A stretch of 64,000 nucleotides of DNA from Marinomonas aquiplantarum (GTDB taxonomy: Bacteria; Pseudomonadota; Gammaproteobacteria; Pseudomonadales; Marinomonadaceae), in the NCBI RefSeq assembly GCF_003314975.1, contig NZ_QNRF01000006.1, positions 1 through 64,000 of the forward strand. Reading direction: 5' to 3'. Position 1 is the first letter of the stretch. The number at the start of each line of letters is the position of its first letter. The notes beneath the pieces are model-generated. The model was given only the letters and a program-made list of their open reading frames with translations. It had not been told where the DNA came from and ran no database searches. This document shows positions 47,558-56,390 of this stretch, piece after piece. The translations under genes and the position numbers were made by a program.

Positions 47558-48207
47558 GTTTTCCAGTCATTGTCTTGATTTCAGGCAGTGGCAGTAACTT
47601 GCAAGCTTTGATTGATCAAAGCTTGCAAGGAAAACTGAACATCGATATCAAAGCTGTGATCAGCAACAAAGCTGATGCCTTTGGATTAGAAAGAGCAAAA
47701 AAAGCGGGTATTCCAACCCATGCTCTAGATCATAAGGCGTTCGCCAGTCGCGAAGCATTTGATGAAGCACTGCAACAAACAATCGATCAGTATCAACCTA
47801 AGTTAGTGGTATTGGCTGGCTTTATGCGGATATTAACTGAAACCTTTACGCAACATTATGAAGGTAGAATGCTTAATATACATCCGTCTTTACTGCCAAA
47901 ATTCAAAGGCTTAGATACACACCAAAGAGCCATTGACGCTAAGGAAGAAGAACACGGCGTTTCTGTGCATTTTGTGAGTTCGGAGCTGGACGCTGGCGCG
48001 GTAATAATACAAGCCAGTACAAACATAGAGGCAGGCGAAACCGCAAGCAGCCTTGCTGGTAAAGTTCATGCACTTGAGCATGTTATTTACCCAATGGCAG
48101 TGAAGTGGTTTAGCGAAAGTCGACTGACATTAAAACAGGGTAAGGCGTATTTGGATGATGTTCCTCTTGCGGAAACAGGCATTCTTTACCATCCAGGCCT
48201 AGCCTAA
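47554..48207 (+). CDS. purN: Phosphoribosylglycinamide formyltransferase
   Basis: The 217-residue enzyme transfers formyl from 10-formyl-tetrahydrofolate to GAR. The nucleotide loop [12 protein letters not shown] is near the start, and the catalytic residues are Asn108, His110 (NIHPSLLP) and Asp146 (ELDAGAV). It is coupled to purM by an ATGA overlap, and the DUF3108 gene follows after 12 bp. It is distinct from the deformylase PurU at 3719. Confidence 0.97.
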   Translation: MSFPVIVLISGSGSNLQALIDQSLQGKLNIDIKAVISNKADAFGLERAKKAGIPTHALDHKAFASREAFDEALQQTIDQYQPKLVVLAGFMRILTETFTQHYEGRMLNIHPSLLPKFKGLDTHQRAIDAKEEEHGVSVHFVSSELDAGAVIIQASTNIEAGETASSLAGKVHALEHVIYPMAVKWFSESRLTLKQGKAYLDDVPLAETGILYHPGLA

Positions 48208-48219
48208 AAAGGAGAAAGC

Positions 48220-48939
48220 ATGGGGATTCATAAAATATCAATCTGGTTTATTGTCGCTTTTATGTCCATTCCTATGCTTTCTTACTCTGCCACACCAACG
48301 GAAAACCCTTTTCTAGATGCCTATTCAGCCGTTTACAGCACGGTTTGGAAAAAAGGCATCAGCCTAAAAGTGGAAGGCAAGCAGACGCTTTCTAAACAAT
48401 CAGGTGATATGTGGAAGTTTGCATTTTCAGCCGATAGTCTCATCGCCTCTCTCAATGAAAGTTCGCAATTTTACGTTAGAGACCATCAAATCATTCCCAC
48501 TAAGTACCAGTATAAAAGCAAGGTTCTGGGCAAAACCCGTAAAGCCACCCTTACCTTTGATTGGAAAAAACAGCTGGTCCGCAATGATGTAGAAGAAAAG
48601 CCTTGGAATCTGTCCATCAGCCCGAACACCCTAGACAAATTGTCTATCCAATTGCAGATTCGACAGGATTTAAAGCAAGGAAAAAACGAGTTTGATTACC
48701 TTATTGCCGATGGTGGTTACATCAAAAATTGGCAATTTAAGCGCGAGAAAATGGAAACCGTAAACACCAAACTCGGTCGTTTATCTGCCATCAAAATGCT
48801 TCGAACCGATAACTTAAGCAAAGGCAAACAAACCTCTTTTTGGTTTGTGCCTAAGCTGGATTACCTGCTTGTCAAACTAGAACATAAAGAAGATGGCGAG
48901 TCGTATCACCTTGATATAGACTCATTCAAACGCCTTTAA
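48220..48939 (+). CDS. DUF3108 family exported protein
   Basis: A 239-residue protein with an N-terminal signal peptide (about 1-25, cleavage near SYSA). The mature part is rich in beta strands, with FLDAYSAVYSTVWKKGISLKVEGKQTL, YKYKSKVLGKTRKATLTFDW and FWFVPKLDYLLVKLEHKEDG, typical of DUF3108. Proteins of this family commonly sit next to purN in gammaproteobacteria; function unknown. AAAAGGAG precedes the ATG. Its 3' end overlaps the convergent mobA gene by 18 nt. Confidence 0.8.
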   Translation: MGIHKISIWFIVAFMSIPMLSYSATPTENPFLDAYSAVYSTVWKKGISLKVEGKQTLSKQSGDMWKFAFSADSLIASLNESSQFYVRDHQIIPTKYQYKSKVLGKTRKATLTFDWKKQLVRNDVEEKPWNLSISPNTLDKLSIQLQIRQDLKQGKNEFDYLIADGGYIKNWQFKREKMETVNTKLGRLSAIKMLRTDNLSKGKQTSFWFVPKLDYLLVKLEHKEDGESYHLDIDSFKRL

Positions 48940-49506
48940 GTCAGCCCAAGTATTGAAGTTCTTCAACGTGTCACCAGAGTCAACACGGACCGACTGGCAA
49001 CCAAACGATTCGTAGAAGGCCATAACCGCCAACTTATCCTGCTGACTCATAAACACATCCAAAGCGAACAAACTTGATGCCACAGGCATGATTGCATGTA
49101 ATGGATGACGATCCTTATCGTCCTGTAAATAATGAATTTTATCTGGTGATGCCTTTGCTGCCTCAAGTAAAGACTGGAACTGCTGGCTCGTGATCAAGGG
49201 AGTATCACAAGGCGACACCATTAAATGTGAGCTTTTTGATACCGCCAAACAGGAATAAAGGCCAGCCAAGGGCCCTTTGTCATACACGGACTCTGTGTCT
49301 GAGTATAATTCATAACCCATCTCTTGATATTCCGCCATATGTCGATTGGCATTGATCAACATTCGATCCACAATAGGTTGTAACGCTCGGACCACATGCA
49401 CCGCCATTGGCTCATCACGAAACAAAAGTAAACCTTTGTCCTGACCTGATACACGCTCCCCTTTACCACCTGCTAAGACAGCACCAGTAACCGATGTTAT
49501 TTCCAT
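48922..49506 (-). CDS. mobA: Molybdenum cofactor guanylyltransferase
   Basis: The 194-residue enzyme attaches GMP to molybdopterin to make the bis-MGD cofactor. The nucleotide-binding loop LAGGKGERVSGQDKG is at about residues 11-25, and VSPCDTPLI carries the metal-binding Asp. The product serves the molybdo-enzyme NasA encoded in the same minus-strand run, which explains its place at the operon end. The start is 4 bp after the TrpD2-like gene. Confidence 0.92.
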   Translation of the reverse strand: MEITSVTGAVLAGGKGERVSGQDKGLLLFRDEPMAVHVVRALQPIVDRMLINANRHMAEYQEMGYELYSDTESVYDKGPLAGLYSCLAVSKSSHLMVSPCDTPLITSQQFQSLLEAAKASPDKIHYLQDDKDRHPLHAIMPVASSLFALDVFMSQQDKLAVMAFYESFGCQSVRVDSGDTLKNFNTWADLKAFE

Positions 49507-49509
49507 GCT

Positions 49510-50508
49510 TTAATTCGCTTTTTTCAGCCAAGGTAAAGATCGATTAGACCAAATTTCATCCGCTAATGCCAAACAAGCTTGATGAGAGTCTAATTTGTAC
49601 AACAAACCGACCACAGCCGCGAGGGTTTGACGCACAGCTTGCTCACCAAATGGATCAATTGTTTCCCCCTCCCAATGATCTAGCAATCGTGAGACATCCA
49701 GATTGTCTTTCAGTCGTTTATAACTCTGCTCAGCTTTCGGCCATACTGTCCAACTCGCTTGGTTATCCTGCCATTTCCCTAAGGTCACTTCACGCTCAGG
49801 ATTCACTTCCGCTTCCCCATTACCACCTCGAAATACCAAGACAGATGGGTCTTGTAGCTGCTCACAAGCAGATAGGTGTAACGCATCGTAACCACGATGG
49901 AATACGCCATGTAGACTATGGGGAGCAAAAAATGGATTCATCATTCGGACAACCGTGTTCACTGGTGAACGCAATCCTAATTGGTATTTCAAATTCATCA
50001 TTTTCCCTAACATCGGATGTATGTTTATCAAATCGATGTAAGCAAACGCTTGCTCATTAAGAGATTGATTGACCTCTTCCTCTGATGAGCACACATTGAG
50101 GTTCAACGCACCTAAGACTTGATTGACATAAATCCGCTCTTCACCCTCAAACGCGTGACCATGCATGACAATACGAACACCCGCATTCGCTAAGGCCAAC
50201 GCTGACAACAAAAACCAAGGCAACTCATTACGCTTACCAGCATAAGCAGGCCAATCGAGGTCGACTTTCGGCACCAATGAATTGTTTTCCCGTAAGAAGC
50301 GACGTGTGGCTCGTGTAAAACCAACGGTTTCTTCAACCGTCTCTTCTCGTATGCGAATTAACATCCAAAAAGCTCCCGATTGCTCAGGGGCCACTTGATC
50401 ATTTAGCATAAGAGTCATGGCTTGTTCAGCTTCTTCTGACGTAAGACTTCGAGCGCCTTTTTTACCTCGCCCCAGCACTTGAATAAATGGCTTGAATGCT
50501 TCACTCAT
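49510..50508 (-). CDS. TrpD2/YbiB-like glycosyltransferase family 3 protein
   Basis: A 332-residue relative of anthranilate phosphoribosyltransferase. LTSEEAEQAMTLMLNDQVAPEQSGAFWMLIRIREET is the typical helical N-terminal domain of the family. The PRPP-binding region of true TrpD is replaced (YAGKRNELPWFLLSALALANAGVRIVMHGH), as in YbiB/TrpD2, which binds nucleic acid in E. coli and lacks TrpD activity (family knowledge). The start MSEAFK overlaps the nasA stop as ATGA, with GGAG eight bases upstream. Such coupling to nitrate reductase genes suggests a role, as yet unknown, linked to nitrate assimilation or simple cotranscription. Confidence 0.8.
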   Translation of the reverse strand: MSEAFKPFIQVLGRGKKGARSLTSEEAEQAMTLMLNDQVAPEQSGAFWMLIRIREETVEETVGFTRATRRFLRENNSLVPKVDLDWPAYAGKRNELPWFLLSALALANAGVRIVMHGHAFEGEERIYVNQVLGALNLNVCSSEEEVNQSLNEQAFAYIDLINIHPMLGKMMNLKYQLGLRSPVNTVVRMMNPFFAPHSLHGVFHRGYDALHLSACEQLQDPSVLVFRGGNGEAEVNPEREVTLGKWQDNQASWTVWPKAEQSYKRLKDNLDVSRLLDHWEGETIDPFGEQAVRQTLAAVVGLLYKLDSHQACLALADEIWSNRSLPWLKKAN

Positions 50509-53180
50509 GCGCTTTTCTCCACTTGTATTGGCATAAAAGGTTTCAACTCTGGTACACAAGAACCACAATTAGTGCCACATTTTAATCGTGCCCCCAACTC
50601 AGCGACTGAACTCGCGCCCTCTGCTACCGCCTGTTGAATTTGCTTACTCCCCACTTGAAAACAAGAACAAATGATTTCGCCTTTGTCTTCCGCTTGTGCC
50701 AAGCTGCCCGCCAAGATAGCTAGCCTTTCCTGCTCCTCCACTTGACAATCAGGCGCCAACTTAGACACTAACCAATCCAAACTTAATTGCTGCGGTTGAT
50801 CATGCCAGTACAATAACAAGACCAATTGATTCTCTTGCAAGCAAGCCATTCTGGATTGTCCTGATAATGGATTCTGATATTCCATCCAATACTCTGACAA
50901 GCCAGTTTGCTGTTTTAAATTTCGTATGGCTTGCTCTACTTCGGCAGCACTAGACAATGCCACTTCGTAGTAAAAACCATGCTCAGACGGAATACGACAC
51001 CAATATAAAAACGCCGATAAGTCCAACGCTTGTGTTGATAAAATGGAACCAAACATAGGGTTATGTATGGCTTCCAGTCGGATCACAGCATGCTTAGATT
51101 CAGGCTGCCCTGATAATGGGTCAACGACTTGTGGTATCAAATTGGATATCACAGACTGATTGGCAAAGGCCTGAGTCCAATGAATCGGGGCAAATACCTG
51201 ACCTGGTGAGGTCGCCCGACTTGTCTTTACCCTTAAAATAGCCTGACCATGAGGACTCACTAAACGCGCCAAACCTTGATCCTGAAGCCCCAGTGCTTTG
51301 ACATCACGAGGATGAATTTCAACATAAGGTTGATTGGTATGACGAGCCAAAGAAGCCGCATTTCCTGTTCTCGTCATGGTATGCCACTGATCTCGAACTC
51401 GCCCTGTATTCAAAACAAAAGGCCATTCTTTATTACTCACATGTTGGGGAAGCACAGGCGTAATAGGAATAAAACGCGCCTTACGATCCGCCGTGAAAAA
51501 TTGCCCATCCGCAAACATCCGTTTGGTGCCTGCTGGCTGACCTTTAGGAACAGGCCATTGAACCGGCAATAAGGCGTCGTACTCTGCTTGAGTCATAGAC
51601 TGAAAATGACCTATATCGAAGTCTCTTTTCCCTGAATTTTCAAACGCCGATAGTGCGGCATGCTCCACAAAAATGTCATGCGCCCCTTGGTAACTAAACG
51701 CCGAATGGAAACCAAGCCTTTTCGCGACTTCACAAATTGCCCACCAATCATGTCTGGCCTCCCCCGGCGCAGGTAACAATCCTCGTTGACGAGAAATACA
51801 CCGCTCAGAATTTGTTACCGTGCCATTTTTTTCACTCCACCCCGTTGCTGGCAATAAGATGTCCGCCATGGCCGTCGTATCAGTATTGTTTTTACAGTCA
51901 CTGACAATAACCAATTCACACTTTTCCAACGCTCGTCGGACCTGAGCTGTATCGGGTAAACTCACCATCGGATTCGTCGACATAATCCACACCACTTTGA
52001 CTTTACCTGCTTCCATGGCTTGAAATAAATCGACCGCTTTCAGACCATTTTCACTGGCCATGTTGGGTGCCTGCCAAAAACGCTGAACCAAGTCTTGTGC
52101 GCCGGGCGTTGCAAAATCCATATGAGCCGCCAGTTGATTGGCTAACCCACCAACTTCTCGTCCTCCCATGGCATTTGGCTGACCTGTAATAGAAAAAGGC
52201 CCAGCGCCTTCTTTGCCCACCCGACCGGTTGCGAGATGACAGTTGATAATGGCATTGCATTTATCCACGCCAGAAGACGACTGATTAATGCCTTGAGAAT
52301 AAAAAGTTACTGTCTTATCAGTATCTGCCCACCAATCCGTCAGACAAGTTAAGTCTTCTAACGGCACACCACAAAAATCCGCTGTAAAAGACGCACTTGG
52401 TGTTGCCGCATAAGCACACTTTAAGGCCTCATCAAACCCGGATGTCGAATCCGCCATAAAAGCCTGATCAACAACGCCAGCACTATCTGAATGACAGAGC
52501 AGGTAAGAAAAAATCGCCGCATCAGACCCAGGCTTAATCGCTAAATGCAGATCCGCAATATCACAGGTCGCGGTTTGACGAGGGTCAATCACCACCACTT
52601 TCATGTGAGGACGTTTTTGTTTAGCCGCCGCAATGCGCTGATACAAAACCGGGTGTGTCCAAGCGGCATTAGACCCCACCATAATAAGCAAATCGCAGCA
52701 CTCTAAATCTTCATAACAACAAGGCACAGTATCAGACCCAAACGCCCGCTTATAAGCCACCACTGCGGACGCCATGCATAACCTTGAATTCGTGTCGACG
52801 TTAGCCGTACCAATAAAACCTTTCGCTAGCTTATTAGCCACATAATAATCTTCCGTTAGGATCTGACCAGACAAGTAAAACGCAAAAGCATCAGGGCCAT
52901 GATCTTTTACTACTTGAGTAATCTTGTCGCTAATGGTGTCTAAAGCCTCATCCCAAGAAGTGGAGTGCCCCTGAATGCTCGGTGTGAGCAATCTGTCGTG
53001 ATCCATTAAGGTTTGCGACAAACTGCTTCCTTTCACACACAGCCGCCCAAAGTTTGCCGGATGCCTTTCATCCCCTGACACTGGGGGAACAGGGTCTTTA
53101 TCTGCACTCGGCAAAACCATATTCACACCACAGCCGACACCGCAATAAGGACATGTTGTTTTTTGAAAAGCCTGCGCCAT
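50505..53180 (-). CDS. nasA: Assimilatory nitrate reductase catalytic subunit
   Basis: The 891-residue cytoplasmic molybdo-enzyme reduces nitrate to nitrite. The N-terminal [4Fe-4S] motif has Cys10, Cys13, Cys17 and Cys48. The Mo-bis-MGD domains follow (YLSGQILTEDYYVANKLAKG, GSNAAWTHPVLYQRI, STNPMVSLPDTAQVRRAL, GRVRDQWHTMTRTG). The C-terminal region holds a BFD-like [2Fe-2S] domain (CSCF, then CGTNCGSC) as in Klebsiella NasA, presumably accepting electrons from the FAD reductase encoded at 56391. I start at MAQAFQK, preceded by AAGGATGG, rather than the longer frame, which would begin inside a terminator stem. It is separated from nirD by 276 bp. Confidence 0.95.
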   Translation of the reverse strand: MAQAFQKTTCPYCGVGCGVNMVLPSADKDPVPPVSGDERHPANFGRLCVKGSSLSQTLMDHDRLLTPSIQGHSTSWDEALDTISDKITQVVKDHGPDAFAFYLSGQILTEDYYVANKLAKGFIGTANVDTNSRLCMASAVVAYKRAFGSDTVPCCYEDLECCDLLIMVGSNAAWTHPVLYQRIAAAKQKRPHMKVVVIDPRQTATCDIADLHLAIKPGSDAAIFSYLLCHSDSAGVVDQAFMADSTSGFDEALKCAYAATPSASFTADFCGVPLEDLTCLTDWWADTDKTVTFYSQGINQSSSGVDKCNAIINCHLATGRVGKEGAGPFSITGQPNAMGGREVGGLANQLAAHMDFATPGAQDLVQRFWQAPNMASENGLKAVDLFQAMEAGKVKVVWIMSTNPMVSLPDTAQVRRALEKCELVIVSDCKNNTDTTAMADILLPATGWSEKNGTVTNSERCISRQRGLLPAPGEARHDWWAICEVAKRLGFHSAFSYQGAHDIFVEHAALSAFENSGKRDFDIGHFQSMTQAEYDALLPVQWPVPKGQPAGTKRMFADGQFFTADRKARFIPITPVLPQHVSNKEWPFVLNTGRVRDQWHTMTRTGNAASLARHTNQPYVEIHPRDVKALGLQDQGLARLVSPHGQAILRVKTSRATSPGQVFAPIHWTQAFANQSVISNLIPQVVDPLSGQPESKHAVIRLEAIHNPMFGSILSTQALDLSAFLYWCRIPSEHGFYYEVALSSAAEVEQAIRNLKQQTGLSEYWMEYQNPLSGQSRMACLQENQLVLLLYWHDQPQQLSLDWLVSKLAPDCQVEEQERLAILAGSLAQAEDKGEIICSCFQVGSKQIQQAVAEGASSVAELGARLKCGTNCGSCVPELKPFMPIQVEKSA

Positions 53181-53212
53181 ATATCCATCCTTCACTTTTT
53201 TCGAAGACAAAA

Positions 53213-53248
53213 AAAGCCCAATCACTCTACTAGAGTGATTGGGCTTCG
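53213..53248 (-). terminator. Intrinsic terminator in front of nasA
   Basis: On the minus strand, AAGCCCAATCACTC and GAGTGATTGGGCTT form a perfect 14-bp stem around a 5-base loop, followed by TTTTT. It ends 32 bp before the nasA start, inside what would otherwise be one nirBD-nasA transcript, so it probably attenuates nasA expression or marks the end of the upstream unit. Confidence 0.85.
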
Positions 53249-53267
53249 TTGCCTTTTGTAATATCTG

Positions 53268-53328
53268 ATTGCTTTGTTAGTAAACCAACTTTGGCTCAAG
53301 GTGCATCAGTTACTAATAACAAAGCAAT
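53268..53328. repeat. Inverted repeat in the nirD-nasA leader
   Basis: ATTGCTTTGTTA and TAACAAAGCAAT (12 bp, perfect) are separated by 37 bases, with an extra GTAA/TTAC pairing inside. It overlaps the 3' part of the small ORF and lies just upstream of the nasA terminator. Confidence 0.7.
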
Positions 53329-53370
53329 TAACAGGCCAAGTACAACAAACGCCAGCCAATCAGGATTCAT
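53296..53370 (-). CDS. Possible 24-residue hydrophobic leader peptide
   Basis: The 25-codon frame encodes MNPDWLAFVVLGLLIALLLV followed by TDAP: a charged start, one continuous membrane-like stretch and a polar end. It lies between nirD and nasA, upstream of a terminator, and ends inside an inverted repeat. There is no good Shine-Dalgarno sequence (AAGG is 17 bases upstream), so translation is uncertain. It could be a small membrane protein, a leader peptide or chance. Confidence 0.35.
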   Translation of the reverse strand: MNPDWLAFVVLGLLIALLLVTDAP

Positions 53371-53456
53371 GCGATTTGAGCTCGAACCTTAGATGACTCT
53401 CAATGGAAATATTGCGTTATTTTGGTGCAAATACCACGCTCAGGGTCAAAGAAGGA

Positions 53457-53792
53457 TCACTTACAAGCAACAAACACCTTGCCCGTCTCCAACTTCACAG
53501 GCCAAGTGGTTATCTTGACACCTTCTTCCTCAAGGCACTGTCCAGATTGCAATTCATAATGTTGCTTATACAGAGGACTCGCCACTGTCCACTGCTCTTT
53601 TAAATTCGCCAGCAAACCACGAGACAATACATTGGCTTTGCCAATTGGGTCCCAATTGCTGATGGCGAATACTTTTTGCTCTGCCTCTGGCACATAAAAC
53701 AAAGCAATTTGCTGTCCGTCCAACATGGCAGCAATGCCTGCGCCTTCGATCAAGTCCTGCTGTTCACACATCAATTTCCACTGCATTGTCAC
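53457..53792 (-). CDS. nirD: Nitrite reductase (NADH) small subunit
   Basis: The 111-residue Rieske-fold subunit lacks the cluster Cys/His ligands, as is usual for NirD. MQWKLMCEQQDLIEGAGIAAMLDGQQIALF and VLSRGLLANLKEQWTVASPLYKQHYELQSGQC match the family. The GTG start lies 3 bp after the nirB stop with AGG in front; ATG two codons later is an alternative. It partners NirB in reducing nitrite to ammonium. Confidence 0.92.
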   Translation of the reverse strand: MTMQWKLMCEQQDLIEGAGIAAMLDGQQIALFYVPEAEQKVFAISNWDPIGKANVLSRGLLANLKEQWTVASPLYKQHYELQSGQCLEEEGVKITTWPVKLETGKVFVACK

Positions 53793-53794
53793 GG

Positions 53795-56350
53795 TTAACC
53801 TGCCTTAGCAATCAGTTGCTGTTTTTCTGCTTCTGTCGCAGGGCGAATTTGATTTCGCTCTTCAACAAATACCACGTTGGCATCGCCACCTTCATAGTTG
53901 ACGAACTGACGGAAATTCTTCAACGCTTGCTCGTCTTCTAGTGTTGTTTTCCATTCACACTGGAAGGTATCCACCACATGTTGCATGCTTTGCTCTAACT
54001 CTTCACACAAGCCAAGCTTGTCTTCAATAACTACTTCTTTAAGATAGTCCAGACCACCTTCTAAGCCCTCCATCCACACGGACGTACGTTGTAAACGATC
54101 GGCTGTTTTGGTGTAAAACATCAAGACTCTGTCGATATACTTGACCAAGGTTTCATCGTCTAAGTCCGTAGCAAACAAGTCTGCATGACGAGGCTTCATA
54201 CCACCGTTACCACATACATATAAGTTCCAACCACCCTCTGTGGCAATCACACCTATGTCTTTACTTTGAGCCTCGGCACATTCGCGGGTACAACCGGACA
54301 CAGCGAACTTAATTTTATGCGGTGATCTCAAGCCTTTGTAGCGATTCTCCAGATGAATTGCCATGCCCATGCTGTCGTTGACACCGTAACGACACCAAGT
54401 GCTGCCCACACAGGATTTAACGGTTCGCAGTGACTTACCGTAGGCTTGGCCGGTTTCAAATCCAGCCGCCACCAGCTTCTCCCAAATTTCAGGTAATTGC
54501 GGTAAGGTCGCACCAAATAAATCAATACGCTGACCGCCGGTAATCTTGGTATACAAGCCATAATCTTTGGCCACCTGACCAAGTACAATCAGTTTATCTG
54601 GGGTAATTTCACCACCTGGAATACGCGGCACAATGGAATAAGTACCATCCTTTTGCATGTTGGCAAGGAATCTATCATTGGTATCTTGCAAACCAATATG
54701 CTCTTTTTTCAGTACGTAATCATTCCACACGCTAGCTAGAATAGAACCCACAGCAGGTTTGCAGATTTCACAACCATGACCTTTGCCGTGTTTTTGCAGT
54801 AGCTCAGCGAAGGTTTTAATGCCTTCGATTTTGATTAGGTTGTATAAATCCTGACGGGTATACGCAAAGTGCTCACAAATATCCGTACTAACTTCCACAC
54901 CCAGTGCCAATAATTCGTTATCGACCACCTTTTTCAGTAAAGCAGCACAACCACCACAGCCAGTAGCGGCTTTGGTGACCCCTTTGACATCGCCAACAGA
55001 CAAAGCGCCTGCGCAGACTGCATCACTGATGTCTTGCTTACTGACGTTATGACAACTACAAATAGACGCGGTAGCGGGTAAGGCATCGACACCCAAAGCG
55101 GCTGGCGCGCCATCCATGCTAGGTAAAATCAAAGACTGAGCATTGTCAGGCAGATCGATCGCGTTTAGGTAATATTGCAGCAAGGTATCGTAATAACTGT
55201 TGTCCCCCACCAAAACGGCACCCAATAGTTTCTTACCGTCTTCTGAGACCACCATTTTACGGTAGCTTTGAGTCAGCTCATCTTGATACACAAATACCTT
55301 ACAGCCTTGGGTTTGAGCGTGAGCATCACCGATCGAGCCGACATCACAGCCAAGCAACTTCAGCTTAGTGCTCATGTCAGCCCCCATAAAGCGTTTGTCC
55401 ACATCGCCCATAATATGTGCTGCCGCGGCTTTCGCCATGCTGTATCCTGGTGCCACTAGGCCAAAGATCCGACCATTCCACAAAGCACATTCACCAATGG
55501 CATAAATACTGTCATCACTGGTCAAACAATCGTTGTTAACACAAATACCGCCGCGCTCACCAATCTCCAAACCAGATTGTCTGGCTAAAGCATCCTGTGG
55601 GCGAATCCCAGCGGAAAACAAGATTAGGTCGGTTTCGAGATGACTACCATCGGCAAAATTCATACGGTGGAAGGCTTGCTCACCATCTATAATTTCTTGC
55701 GTGGCGGTAGCCGTGTTCACGCTTACATCCAAACCTTCAATCATTTCTTTTAACACTTGACCGCCGGTCTCATCTAATTGGACTGGCATTAAACGTGGTG
55801 CGAACTCAATCACACTGGTTTCCAAACCTAAGTTCTTAAGCGCATTGGCTGCCTCCAACCCAAGCAAGCCACCTCCGACGACCGTGCCACGCGTCACTTG
55901 TTTCGCACAATCTCGAATCGCATCCAAATCTTCAAGAGTACGATACACAAAAGTATTGTCCCTATCGTGACCAGGCATAGGCGGTACAAAAGGATAAGAA
56001 CCTGTCGCCAATACTAAAAGGTCATAAGGCAAGCTATCGCCCGACGCCAATTGCAATGACTTGGCAGCACGATCAATCCCTACGACTTGGCTATTAGTGA
56101 AATAGCGAACTCCATGTTCGTCGTATAGACGACCATCTGTCATGGCTAAGTCCGCGGCGGCTTTACCGGTAAAATATTCACTTAAATGCACACGGTCATA
56201 AGCCAAATGCGGCTCTTCGCCAAACACATCAATAGAAAATTGATGTTGCGCACCTTGCTCAATCAATTGTTCGATAAAGTGATGTCCCACCATACCGTTT
56301 CCCACGACGACTAAACGTGGTTTATCTGTTGTTGAAGTGTTTATAGTCAT
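53795..56350 (-). CDS. nirB: Nitrite reductase (NADH) large subunit
   Basis: The 851-residue enzyme reduces nitrite to ammonium with NADH. An N-terminal FAD/NADH reductase module comes first (VVVGNGMVGHHFIEQL, GGGLLGLEAANAL). Then comes a BFD-like [2Fe-2S] domain (CSCHNVSKQDI, TGCGGCAALLK). The siroheme/[4Fe-4S] domain has SCVGSTWCRYG and SGCTRECAEAQSKD supplying the four Cys. I start at MTINTS with GGGGAAA upstream; the longest TTG frame would overlap the previous gene by 35 bases and adds residues foreign to the family. Confidence 0.96.
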   Translation of the reverse strand: MTINTSTTDKPRLVVVGNGMVGHHFIEQLIEQGAQHQFSIDVFGEEPHLAYDRVHLSEYFTGKAAADLAMTDGRLYDEHGVRYFTNSQVVGIDRAAKSLQLASGDSLPYDLLVLATGSYPFVPPMPGHDRDNTFVYRTLEDLDAIRDCAKQVTRGTVVGGGLLGLEAANALKNLGLETSVIEFAPRLMPVQLDETGGQVLKEMIEGLDVSVNTATATQEIIDGEQAFHRMNFADGSHLETDLILFSAGIRPQDALARQSGLEIGERGGICVNNDCLTSDDSIYAIGECALWNGRIFGLVAPGYSMAKAAAAHIMGDVDKRFMGADMSTKLKLLGCDVGSIGDAHAQTQGCKVFVYQDELTQSYRKMVVSEDGKKLLGAVLVGDNSYYDTLLQYYLNAIDLPDNAQSLILPSMDGAPAALGVDALPATASICSCHNVSKQDISDAVCAGALSVGDVKGVTKAATGCGGCAALLKKVVDNELLALGVEVSTDICEHFAYTRQDLYNLIKIEGIKTFAELLQKHGKGHGCEICKPAVGSILASVWNDYVLKKEHIGLQDTNDRFLANMQKDGTYSIVPRIPGGEITPDKLIVLGQVAKDYGLYTKITGGQRIDLFGATLPQLPEIWEKLVAAGFETGQAYGKSLRTVKSCVGSTWCRYGVNDSMGMAIHLENRYKGLRSPHKIKFAVSGCTRECAEAQSKDIGVIATEGGWNLYVCGNGGMKPRHADLFATDLDDETLVKYIDRVLMFYTKTADRLQRTSVWMEGLEGGLDYLKEVVIEDKLGLCEELEQSMQHVVDTFQCEWKTTLEDEQALKNFRQFVNYEGGDANVVFVEERNQIRPATEAEKQQLIAKAG

Positions 56351-56390
56351 GTATTTCCCCTTGTCGGAGTTTCGCGCTACAAGCACTGAA

